Positions 36,622 through 47,692 of a stretch of 64,000 nt of DNA are shown here, in pieces. Source of the stretch: Earliella scabrosa (lineage: Eukaryota; Basidiomycota; Agaricomycetes; Polyporales; Polyporaceae); assembly GCA_022605405.1 (NCBI GenBank), contig JABYQQ010000009.1, positions 124,001-188,000 of the forward strand, in the 5' to 3' direction. A model generated the notes under the pieces. The model had not been told where the DNA came from, ran no database searches, and saw nothing but the letters and a program-made list of their open reading frames with translations. The position numbers were made by a program, and so were the translations under genes. The first letter of the stretch is position 1, and every line of letters begins with the position of its first letter.

Positions 36622-39316
36622 ATGCACCAGCCTCTCTATAGCGCCACACGCTGCGTCTACGACATTCCATTGGCCTTGGACCCCAAGTCGAACAAACCCA
36701 TGGCTTTGGATCCTAGAGGCGCGGCTGCTCGCAACAAGCGGAACGTGCAGGACTCAAGACAGTGGACCGTGGGTCCAATGCCTGTTCAGGAATTCCTTCA
36801 GTACTTTCTACGTCTGGACGACCACTCCTCGCACGAGCGGATGTCAAGTCGAGATGCCTTCAAATCTGTCCCTCCTCGAGCGGACACAGCTGCTGGGATC
36901 CACGAGCCTCTCGTACGTCATCCCTTATGACCTTGTTACTGCCACAGACTCAAGTCCCTCAGATCGTAGCACTCACGGAGACCAAAGCTTCCCAGAGGAG
37001 ATGTCCTGGGTTCGTCTTCGACAACGCATCGGCGCGCTCACCGCACACGCATCAACTGGGATATATGACGCCACACATCTGCCTCTACCGCCCAGACAAC
37101 CTAGACACTGTCCTCTCCTCCGACCCTCTATCCCGTAAGGAGTTCGGTTACGCCGAGCTCTTCGTCGAGGTCACTGGGGATCCTACCCAAGACTTCTTCG
37201 TTGACCCGCCGCCGGACACGAGTAGCGCAACCCATGAATTCGCCACCTCATCCGATGACCCCGCGTTCGTCGCGTTCGTAGACAGGGCGCTAGGACAACA
37301 CATCTCCTATGTCGCAGAGATCTTCGCTCGACAGTCCCGCGTCTGTGTCTTTACCGTCGCCTTGTTCGGCTCGCGTGCTCGACTCTTTCGTTGGGATCGG
37401 ACGGGCTGCATCGTCAGCACATCGTTCGATATTCGCGCACAACCGGAGTTGCTCTGCGACTTCTTCTGGCGCTTCGCTCGAGCAGATGATGCTGCGCGTG
37501 GACACGACCCGACAACCCAGATGGCCTCTCCTGCTGAGGAGGTGTTGTTTCGATGTTGCATAAGGGCCCACGTCCAATCCCAGCTAGGCGTCGAGGAGAT
37601 CGACCTGGAACAAGCTCTCTCAGCGCACTACGAACCCAATCACGTTTTCTCGTTCTACGTTCTACAACAAGGAGCCATCGCCAACTTGGGGTCTATCCGT
37701 CGATATCTCGCATCTCGTCCAGTTATCTCGCCGACATACTTGGCTGGAAAGGGCACGAGAGGCTTTTGGGCGGTCGATGCCTTGACGCATCGCGTCGTGT
37801 TTCTCAAAGACACCTGGCGTCCTATAAGCGAGATCGAGGGGGAAACTCTGGTAACGATGAACGATGTCGGCGTGCGGAACATTCCTTCGGTTGAGTGGCA
37901 TGGAGACATACCAGACTTCCTGCCGGAATCCGAGCGGCAATTTGAACGTGAGTCGCCTTCAGCTTCGGTTCCTCACTAGACTGATGTGGATGTAGTCGAC
38001 GAATTTCAGGTCACGTTGACCGACGAGTTCTGTACCGAATCTTGGGCGTGTCAAGTACAAGGATACAAGTACATCCTCGGCAAGCAGGTGCATTACCGCC
38101 TAGTCCTCGGGACGGTCGGGTACGATCTCAAGCATTTCAAAGATACGCGGGAGTTGCTGCATGCTACCTACGATGTTTTCCAAGGCAAGTTATGCGATGC
38201 CGAGACTTCGCTTGCGCACGCTGACCTGATAACTAGCTATGCGGGACGCCTGGACAAAGGGTACATGCCTGCACCAGGACATCAGCGTCGGCAACATCAT
38301 CCTGGTCTCCGAAGGTGGCACTGGTCCGAGAAAGGGCTATCTGATCGACTGGGATGGATCCTGCGAAGTCGATCAATCCGGAGTGTCACCCGAAAGAGGT
38401 CGTGTTGTAAGTGCCTCATGTCGTAGCTTGCTTGATACTTAATATGTTCCTCACATTCTAGGGAACCTGGGAGTTCATGTCCTTCGCATTGGTGGAGATC
38501 AACGGCCCGAATCATCAGCACACCATACAAGACGACATGGAGTCGCTCATCTACGTCGTCTTGTATTGTGCATATCTCTGGTTGCCCCACGAGCTCTCTT
38601 CGAGGGAACTTTCGTCAACGATGGAGATGTTCTTTGCATTCCGAGAGCAAAGAGGCGACAAGTATTTTGGTGGGATGGGAAAGGCCTCAAATCGTATCGG
38701 TCGGACGTATACCGATCTGCCGAACTTCGAGCCAGCTCTACAGACATGGATCAACCTCATGTTAGACATGTGCTGTCCTCGGATCGACCTGTCACCGGGG
38801 AACACCCCCTACCGCGAGGAGGACAAGGACGTCCCTGTCAACAATCCTGAGGCTCTGGCGCTAAAGAGGAAGAGATGGACTCCCGAGCATGTCGAAAAAT
38901 TCTGGGCTGAGTTCTGGGCGACGCATACGCTGCCCATCAACGACCGGGTCGTCCACGATCATCCGCGTGCGACGGGGGAATTCTACGAAGGAGTTCAAGT
39001 ACTGAGTTGCCCGTCTTATGGGAGCGGCTACCCGCGGAAACTTGCCACACACGACGATGGCGCTGCATTGCGCCTCGACCCTGCGACTCTTCGGGCACGC
39101 AAGATCTTGAATCCTTCCACTCTGGACCGCCTACCTCCTCATTCAATCCCTACTCCGCTTCCTCCTCATTTTGTCCCTCGACAAATTGCGCGAATCATCG
39201 AGAAGCGAAAGCGGGCCAAGGGGACTATCGGAACGGAAACTAACAACGGTGGCAAATCCCAGAGCGGTCCGCGTCGCTCAGGCAGGCTACCTCGAGTAGT
39301 CGTGTCGAACAAGTAG
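36622..39316 (+). CDS. FunK1 fungal-type protein kinase, locus G (HQD type, A-like)
   Basis: ATG at 36622 (MHQPLYSATRCVYDIPLALD), stop TAG near 39316. Closest relative is A on the other arm, about 25 kb away in opposite orientation: they share SRDAFKSVPPRAD-like leader sequence, PHTHQLGYMTPHICLYRP, and the PYREEDKDVPVNN insert in the last exon. The N-terminal domain has PHICLY and ELFVEVTGDPTQDFF (nuclease-like residues replaced), GQHISYVAEIFARQS and LFRWDRTGCIVSTSFDI. The kinase has GKGTRGFWAVD, VVFLKDTWRP, LHQDISVGNIILV (CACCAGGAC at 38272-38280) and GYLIDWDGSCE. The HQD in place of HRD is shared only with A. The tail ends with GRLPRVVVSNK. Frames join cleanly at all four introns, so it seems functional. 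Confidence 0.91.
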
Positions 39317-40527
39317 CTGTAGTTGCCTATGAAGCAACAGCCTTCCACGCCGTTTGACTCTGTTGTGGTGCTTTCGCTTCTGCTTTCCTGCAGTGCGCCT
39401 TCTCCGCTCGCTACGTACACGTTGTTATGGCTTCCAGTCACGAATGATGACTGATATGTTATCTCTCCTGTATAGCGCGCGATCGTGCAGTATAACTGCC
39501 CCTCCAAATCTCTTGCGGTGCCTTGAATTCAAGGCTGTGCTGAACGAGCGCTAATCAGCGACTCGCGACAACCGCCGACAAGCAGTATCCTAGCGATTCC
39601 TGACTGCCATTGCCAATGGCAGTTCACGGGCATCGTACTGGCGGCCTATGTACTGCGTTTGGTAACTTCCTTCCAATCTGATATGCGAGTGTTCATCTGA
39701 CCGAAGCCCGGGGCATCTGAAACGTGGTGAATCGGACAACTTGTCAGGTGCTCTCTTGTATCGCAAGTCAGTACTTACAAGAGGTTATAGTCCACGCTTT
39801 ACGTACTTATGATTTTCGGGCTCTCACAGGAAACGCCGATGTACCATGGCGTCAGAATGGAAGGTGACAGTCTGTACAGACCTAGTCATGTGCCAAATCA
39901 AAGTCCTGTCAACCGCCATCAAGGTACGTGAGCTATGTGCTCTTAACTCGGGTCATTCAGGTCATTCACGCAGGCTTCAAGTTTGGACGATTGCTATGCG
40001 ATGCCATGCTCCGTTGCCGTAAAGCTCGTGCTTCCATGGCTGTGCTGGCGTTGCTGGTATAGAGCGGTCTGCGCTACGCTCAACGCTCTCAGGACATTCT
40101 CTTGTTTCTCCTCGTCGAGAGCCATAAAACAAGGCTCTCCATTTGGGGTTGGCTCCTCCGGCTACCATGACACTAGTATGGATGCACGGTTACTGCCCTA
40201 CCGATGTGGCAGTCCGAGGGAGGTAAGTCTGTAGCGATCGTCCAACCAATCCCTCATTGGACATCGCCTCCTTGTGACATCCTGGGATAGATCGCGCTGA
40301 GCAGCCGATTGAGCGACTGGGAGCTCTGTTTGGGCATGTAGCAATGAGTGGGTACCCTTGGGAAGCCGGCCATGCCGACGCTCTGCCCGAACTCATTCAC
40401 TCCCCAAGGTCATCCGATACACCTCCCTGGTCCTGCTTTCCCCTGCGCCGTGCCTCCATCTCTTCCCAGTCGCTCTTCCGCTTGCGCGTTGTGTTCCTAT
40501 CGACTCTTCGTGTTGCGGTCCGTAGAT
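39317..40527. other. Intergenic with a near-perfect palindrome
   Basis: About 1.2 kb between G and H. It holds a 19-bp near-perfect inverted repeat at 39604-39622 and short minus-strand frames near 39977-40168 with no recognisable family. No supported gene. Confidence 0.45.
39604..39622. repeat. 19-bp inverted repeat (9-bp arms, 1-nt centre)
   Basis: CTGCCATTG, a single C, then CAATGGCAG. The arms are exactly complementary. It could be a dimeric protein-binding site or a chance palindrome. Confidence 0.5.
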
Positions 40528-43431
40528 ATGCGGTGTGTACAGTCGACCACTTTCGAAAGTAGTAGACGCTCACAAAACTCCAGGAACAAACTCTATAGCC
40601 GCACTGGGACGTGGGATTCGTCCGTCACAGGTGGAGAGAACAGCAGTCAGACACACGGGTTCGGTAGCAAGGCGGCCAAGGACATTCATACCCGTCTTGG
40701 TGGGGAAGCACGATACACTACCATCGGACCAATGCCAGTAGCCGAATTTCTTGAAACCTTCATGGACTGCAAGGATGCTCTGAAGAGACACAAAATGGAT
40801 ACAGTCAATGAGAACATGTTCAGACGACTGAATGATGTTAAGACTGAGGCAGAAATGTATGATCCCCTGGTGCGTACCCTAATCCCTCTCCGAGGACAGT
40901 CATATTCACGGGGGCCTCTAGGTTGACGCACTGAACGCAGGCAAGCCGGCCGTCACTGACTCCTCTCCTCACTGCACTGGCCACGCGTTTCGGATTACTG
41001 CCTACCATCCCGACCAAGCGCACGGGACATTAGGAAGCCTGAAGCCGGACATCTGTTGCTATTCTATCGAGTCCCTGGCAGCAGTTCAGGTGGAAGGATC
41101 GTCTCGACGGTACTCGGCTCGCACTGTGATGCGACTCGCGGCCCTGTTCTTCGAGATCAAGAGGAACAAGAAGTTGGATTTCTTCCGGGATCCTCCCTCA
41201 AACATCTCACCTTCCGAGCGAGGAAAATGGGAGTTTGTACTCCATCCTGACGTCCTCAAAACCTATGCCCATGAGCACAGTACCGCGCAGGAAGCATTCG
41301 GTCAGCATGTCGCATATGCCACAGAGTTATGCGCCCGACAACATCGTCGATGCTGCTACTCCATTTCCTTATCGGGTACTACTGCGCGTTTGATTCGCTG
41401 GGATCGTGCGGGAGCTATCGTGTCCACCGCGTTCGATATCGTCACTTCCCCTACCATATTGTGCAAGTTCCTTTGGTGCTTTGGCCACGCTGGACTAGCC
41501 GAACAAGGATACGACGCCACAGTCACACCCGCTCTCATGGAGGAGAAGGAGATCTTCGCAAAGGCCATTCGTCAGCACGTCTACCATCAATTGGCACATC
41601 TCACCACGAAGGAGCAGGATGAGGCCTTTCAACGTCACTATGACAGAGAGGCCGTGTCTGCAGTCGAGGTATACCATCCAGCTCTAGAACCACTGGGACG
41701 TGACATGCGTCTCCTGTTCTCTCGACCCCTTGCCTACCCTCTTTCTCCAACTGGAAGGGGCACCCGAGGGTACTGGGCAGTCGACACGATGTCTCATAAG
41801 GTGTATTTCCTCAAAGACACCTGGCGATATCGTCCAACCGACGTGGAGTCAAGGCAAGAGGGCGATATCCTGAAGGAGCTCAACTCCAAGATGGTGCCAA
41901 ATGTGCCGCGCGTCGTCTGCCATAGCGACGTCCTTGATGCCACTGCGCATCTGGTGATGTGTGGCACTGGCAAAGTCCATCAGAGGAAACAGCAGCGCGG
42001 TGGGGACTTTGCATCACCGATCGTGTTCAGAAGCTGTGGACTGACGACTCTGCAGCTTCGGTACAGACAACACGAACTCAACGATACGTAGAAAAGGAGT
42101 GGGTCTGTGGAAAGTCGCGTCCCGAAGGACCGGGAAAGATTCTGGTTCGCATCAATGGGCGTGTTCATTACCGTCTCGTCTTAGCAGAGGCCGGATATCC
42201 GCTTGTTCAAACGTTCTCTGGGACCTCGGAATTATTGAGGTGCGCCTATGATGTGTTCAAAGGTGAGCACAAGAGCTTCAGACTCCCTTTGCTTGCTGAC
42301 CTCCAACCTTCTTGTTGCGTAATGATACTATTATGTAGCGTTGTGGAAGGCGAACGAGACGTCAGGTCAGATCGTCCACCGTGACGTCAGTTCGTCCAAC
42401 ATTGTACTTTACCGATCTTCAAGTCAAGGTCCTGGGGGACCTACCACACCCGCTTCCCGACCTCGGCGAGGAATCCTCATTGATTGGGATCTCGCTTGTG
42501 ATCAAGCAGAGGCTTCAAACGACGAGGAACCTCCACACTCGGTGAGTGATATCCGTGAATAGTGTGATGAGCTGCATGTCATAATCGCTATCCTGAACAG
42601 GCTACATGGATATACGCAAGCGTTGATGTGGCCTCAAATATCCAGCCCTTCAACTACACGATTCAGATGGACATGGAGTCGTTGCTCTACGTCGTGCTTC
42701 ATATGGCGCTTATCTTCCTCCCTCATAACCTATCGGCCACAGCTGTTCTGGACACCATCTACACGATGTTCGAATCCCGAGGTTCCGATGGTCCTCAGGC
42801 CGGTGGCGCACCCTATGGTGGATTCGGCAAAGCGAACAACATGCTCAACAGAAGTCACACAAAACCGTACTCTTGGGACAGCCCATTGGACGAATGGTTG
42901 AATACGATGATCAGTTACTTGGCGCCCCTGGTGGGATCCAAGGGGGAGGACACCCACGGTTGGGAGCCGCCTCATGTCGAAGCATACTGGTCATCACTTC
43001 TCAAGAAGCCCATGAAGCATATGGACCGGATATGGACCCTTCCTCCAGAGCTTCAGGCGAATGCCCCACACCTATTTCTAGGACATGGTTACCAAGCACC
43101 ATTGCCTGCACCCGTTCCCACTCACCTCTCCAAGCGCACTTTTGAAGACATGATCGAGGGGAGGCTCAACTTGCGCACCACGACTGATATGGGAGATTCC
43201 TCCGACGGTCGGAAGGTCAAACGCGCTCGGGGAGCAAACAGTCCCCCTCCCACGGGCAAGGCGGCGCTGACTCGCCATCGTAGGACCCCCGCGCCTCGCA
43301 CTCCGGCACGAAAGCCATCTGATCCCACCGTGACTTTGGCGAGCGCCAGAGGCACCTCCTCCCGTGCACGACAGCGTTCCAGCACTGGCACGCCTCAGTC
43401 AGGAGCGGAGATAACTCGACGGTCGAGTTGA
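40528..43431 (+). CDS. FunK1 fungal-type protein kinase, locus H (D-like)
   Basis: Start placed at ATG 40528. Five coding bases, a 51-nt intron ending ctccag, then MRNKLYSRTGTWDSS in frame, which mirrors the short first exon of D and its SGTWDAP. The N-terminal domain is intact: SLKPDICCYSIESLAAVQ, ALFFEIKRNKKLDFF, FGQHVAYATELCARQH and LIRWDRAGAIVSTAFDI. RCPGF of other copies is replaced by HCTGHAF. The kinase has SPTGRGTRGYWAVDT, KVYFLKDTWRYR, IVHRDVSSSNIVLYR and GILIDWDLAC. A Pro/Gly-rich insert lies between the HRD loop and the DWD motif, as in D. The last exon contains QMDMESLLYVVLHMALIFLP and a Thr/Pro/Arg-rich tail. Stop TGA near 43431. The exon junction near 41950-42060 was not fully resolved. 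Confidence 0.87.
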
Positions 43432-43744
43432 GAGAGCTGGTGAAGCTGACGTGAGTGGAGCGAGGTTGATGCCTTGCTGATCACATACATACTGATTCTG
43501 CCCAACTTATGTCACGCCGTACGCTTGCAGACATACTGTTCACATACACTCACTCGAAGACTTGCATCGGGATATGTATACGGACTTGGATCACGCTTGT
43601 GTGTATCGCGTTTGATTGTATCCTGTTGTACCCCATACAGTACATGGTCATGAAATAGCCATACCGACTATGTTTGATGCGCTTGGCAAGCTTGGATGGT
43701 CGAGAGCCCGGACAGGCCCGGACTCGCTCGAGTCGAACGAATAA
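43432..43744. other. Intergenic downstream of FunK1-H
   Basis: About 310 bp, probably the 3' UTR of H. Nothing else seen. Confidence 0.4.
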
Positions 43745-44150
43745 TTAACTTGAATTAAGTAGTAGAACGTATGACACGATCATGAGATGACTCACCGGTA
43801 CACCCTGGATCGTCGGAAGGGATATCCTTGGTTTGCAGTTGCAAGTGGTGTACTTCAAGTGAGAATCATCAATCGCGGTGACGAGTTTGCCATCAAGGGA
43901 GTACTCGCGATGGAGCACTTGTCGTCTGCGCCAATCCGAGCCTCGCACTAGTCGTGTCACCTATGAACGCGTGAACGCGTGAGCAATCAGTGAACGAACT
44001 TGAACTGTACAGCGAGATTGGCGCCTGGCCACGCGTCGCGGACTTTGCCGGGCAGGAACTGTAAGCGAGCGTGTTGTTGAAGTTGAACTGTACGCCGAGC
44101 CAGGGTGAGCCCTGGTTGACCTCCAACGACGTCACATCCATCCCAGTGCC
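43745..44150 (-). pseudogene. Relic of an unrelated gene, C-terminal exons only
   Basis: On the minus strand just upstream of FunK1-I. One stretch (about 44150-44050) reads MDVTSLEVNQGSPWLGVQF, and a following stretch in another phase reads QFLPGKVRDAWPGANLAVQF and ends FVH then TGA near 43993. A further coding-like block near 43800-43915 reads EYSLDGKLVTAIDDSHLKY and runs to a gtgagt donor near 43797. No start or N-terminal exons remain, since FunK1-I begins at 44169 on the other strand. I read it as gene debris left at a rearrangement edge. The family is not recognised, and a real small gene is not excluded. Confidence 0.35.
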
Positions 44151-44168
44151 CTCCTCAGTGACCCCGAC

Positions 44169-46836
44169 ATGTCTCTTTCATCGCCCCCTTCCTCTTCACA
44201 ATGTGTCTACGACGTACCCATGGCACTTGACCGGCTGTTGACCCACACCAGAGGCTTGGAGCCCGAGTGCGCCAAGGCCAACAACATAAGAGTGGTCAGG
44301 GAGGCCAGGAACTATACCCTAGGCCCCATGCCGGTGCGAGACTTTATCAACAACTTCCTCGACCCTCCCAGCTCTGGCTCCACCAAGAATATGCGATCTA
44401 GCAGACATGCCTTCCATTCAGTCCCCTCCTGCGCTGCCACCTCCGCGGAGATCTACGGTCCCTTGGTGCGTCGACATGTCGTTGGTAATCGGGTTCATTC
44501 ACGTAGGGTATCGCAGGTTGTTGCACTCAATGAGTCTACCAAGTGGAAGGCACGCTGCCCGGGCTTTTCCTTCGTGACAACTCAATCTGTCTCTCCCCGC
44601 AAACTTGGCTACATGAAACCTGACATATGCTGTTACTCAGCAGATCAAGTGGCAACTGTGGAGGCTGCTGGTGCATCCGCCCGCGCAGATTTCGGCTATG
44701 CTGAGCTATTCTTCGAAGTGAAACCAAGCCCATCACACGACTTCTTCGTCGATCCTCGGGACGGTGAAGCTGAGGAGCACGACTTCTTTGCAAAGTCGCA
44801 GGACGAGAGGTTTGAGGTGCGCAGGTCCAGAGCGTTGGGTCAGCATATCCTCTACGTCACCGAGATTCTTGCACGGCAACACCGTCTTTTCTTCTTCTCC
44901 GTCTCCATGTCTGGTTCCTCCGCGCGACTCCTGCGTTGGGATCGTGCAGGTTGCGTCGTATCTGCATCATTCGATATCCGCCAAGAGCCAGGTCTGTTAT
45001 GCGAATTCCTCTGGCGATTCTCCCAGACCTCCGATGCTGGAAGAGGTCACGACCCAACCGTTGCAGTCGCCGCTCAAGAAGAGGATGCTCTCTTTCGAGG
45101 TGCTATCAGGGACTACCTGTCTCTTCAACTGGACGTCCAGGGCGAAGCGCTGGATCAAGCCCTCACCGAACATTATCAGCATGGCCACGTGGCGGCAATA
45201 CACGTTTACCCCCAGAATCAGCCTACTGCTCGTCGATTCATCGTTTCTCGACCTGTCGTTTCCCCTCTTTACCTAACGGGAAGAGGGACCCGTGGCTACT
45301 GGGCATTGGACGTGGATACCCGTGAGGTCGTCTTCCTGAAGGACACATGGAGAAGTTCACTCCAGAACGAAGGGGATGTCATTCAACAGCTACAAGAACG
45401 CGGTGTTAGAAATATACCGTCTCTTGTCTGCCACGGAGACGTCCCTCAGCTCATAGCAGATGGGTCTGCCGGCGACAGTGAGTTCTCTCTGAGTTCTTTG
45501 CGTGTTCGTCACTGATGGTTCTGCAGAACCTGATGCGCAATGCTCGTTGACCGACGCCTATTGTGCACAGGAACCCGGTTCGATGGGTGGCCGGGCTGTC
45601 ATGTCTAAGCAGCGACACTATCGTATTGTACTGGGCACGGTTGGGTATGACTTACAACATCTTCGGGGAACAGATGAGCTTCTTCACGCAACCTACGATG
45701 TCTTCCAAGGTGGGTGGATGCTTCTCTCAGGTACTCTTGATGCTCACGGAACGTACTAGCCATCATCGACGCATATACACTAGGGAAACGTCTTCACAGA
45801 GATGTCAGCGTTGGGAACATAATCCTCGTACGAGACGGGAGCAGATCAACCCGGAAAGGATATCTGATCGATTGGGATGCGTCTTGTGAGGTAGATGACT
45901 CCGGGGCGTCCACTGAAGCCAAACGGGTAGTGAGTACGCACCGTCCACAAGTACATTTAAGACTGGCTGAACATCGCCCGCAAACAGGGGACCTGGCTTT
46001 TCATGTCCAGGCAGGTGCTATCCCACGAAGGACCGACAAGGAAACACACGCTGCAGGATGATATGGAGTCGTTGCTCTATGTCATTCTCTACTGTAGCTT
46101 CCTCTGGCTACCGCACAACCTCTCCAAGTATGAATTGGGGTACACGATCCGGGGTCTCTTCGAGGAAACGTCACGAGCGCATGGCATCATCATTGGAGGG
46201 GGCGGGAAGATCATCAACGCCATGCTGCGACGGTTCACTGGACGGGTCGAATTCAATGAACCCCTGAAGGAATGGTTGACCACGGTCATGAACTACCTCT
46301 CCCCCGCCAAGACGCAACACTCGTACGCTGGGGTTGGGCACAAATGGTCCTCGCCGGAACCCCTCTATCAGTACTGGACTGACTTTCTGCAGACGCGCAC
46401 GCTCCCGCAGAACGACCGGGTGGTGCACGACAACCCGCACGCAACGGGCAAAGAGGAGCCTGTCGGTTCCGACGCCTCCACGGAAGCGATCTCCCTGGGC
46501 AAGCGTCCTTCGGAGGAACGCGACGAGTTGGACGACGACGACGACGATGACGACGACGTGCCGACTTCGAAGAAGCCTCGCAGTCACACACCTGTCGCTT
46601 CTCCGCCTCCGCAGCTCCTCCGTCGCAGTCAGCGAGCCCGCGTACCGCGAAACCCTGCTCCAGTGCCGTTGGAGCAGCCCAAACGGCCCGTGACCAAAAA
46701 GCAGTCTGCATCCCGGAAGCAGCCCACGCCCCGGAAGCAGCCCTCATCCCGGAAGCAGGCTGATCCCCGAGAGCAGCCCGTGCAGAGAAAACCGCGCACG
46801 CAGACGAAGACTATCAGTCGCCATGTGCGCCGGTAG
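44169..46836 (+). CDS. FunK1 fungal-type protein kinase, locus I (reference copy)
   Basis: Best resolved member: exons 44169-44465, 44517-45477, 45527-45709, 45760-45929 and 45988-46836 sum to 2460 nt, 819 residues. The leader reads QCVYDVPMALDRLL and TLGPMPVRDFINNFLD. N-terminal domain (exon 2): YMKPDICCYSADQVATVEAA, ELFFEVKPSPSHDFF, LGQHILYVTEILARQH, LLRWDRAGCVVSASFDI. The kinase starts at the end of exon 2 with LTGRGTRGYWALD and VVFLKDTWRSS; exon 4 gives LHRDVSVGNIILV and GYLIDWDASCEV; exon 5 gives LQDDMESLLYVILYCSFLWL. The tail holds an Asp run, LRRSQRARVPR and Lys-Gln-Pro repeats (SRKQPTPRKQP). Nuclease-like and kinase residues are all in place. It converges on J and is paired with M as a segmental duplicate. 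Confidence 0.93.
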
Positions 46837-47692
46837 TTTCGTCTGCACCTCGATCGCTGCGGAACACCCTCTGCGACCATACCCGTTCTCAATCCGCTCT
46901 CACTTATCCCCTTCCCTTGCTGTCCTCTCGCTCCGCATGAATTCTGTGCCACTTCGTTGTTCTCCTGCTCTCGTTGCTTGTCTCTTCGTGCATGTCGTGT
47001 TCTCACCGTTGTCGTCTCCAGTCCGCAATTCGCTGTTTCCTCACGTCGCATGTACCGCGAACCGGCCTCGCTGCTCGTCTCGCCCCTGCCACCTGATTCG
47101 TTCCGCTTGACCTCGCCACGATACGTCTTCGTTACCTTTCGCTTTGTGTGCCAGGCTGTCCACCTGAGCACTAGTGCTGTGTTTGTCGGTGTTAACGTTC
47201 ATGTCTCTTACAGTTGTCCTCCCTCGATGTCGTTAATGCTATCCTGTCTCGAAGCGCCACCATGAATGACATTAATGTGCCATTTGCACTCCCCCAGCTC
47301 ATGACGAACCAGTCTCCATCCGGCTAGGTAACAACAGGTCTGGAGCACGCACGTCTCGCCTTGTCAGTGTGACAAGCTACAGCTGGTCCCCACATCGTCC
47401 TTTCCATGAGCCGTTGCGCTACTAAGTGCCCTGATTGGGCGTGGACGACAAGCGCAGCAAAGCCTAGATAGGGACACGGATGATCGCATAGCATCAATAC
47501 TGGCAACATGAGATACGATGGCACATGTCAACGAAGGGGTACAGAGACATAGCAACGCAAGGCTGGAACGAATGACGAACGGGCTTGTCTTCGCGAACAG
47601 AGAAATGCGAGGCGAGAACAAGGGGGCTCAGCTCAGCCGGATAGTATGCGAAGAGAGCACACTAGGGGTGAGGGGAGAAAGAGGAGAGCGGA
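46837..47692. other. Shared 3' intergenic of I and J
   Basis: About 850 bp between convergent stops. It matches the M-L intergenic (55172-55989), including a long nearly identical stretch at about 47430-47690. No gene; probably both 3' UTRs. Confidence 0.6.

Noticed and set aside
46171..46747. Long minus-strand frames opposite the last exon of FunK1-I
   Set aside because: They are shadows of the GC-rich, Lys/Arg-rich tail; the same shadows occur opposite M (54545-55226).
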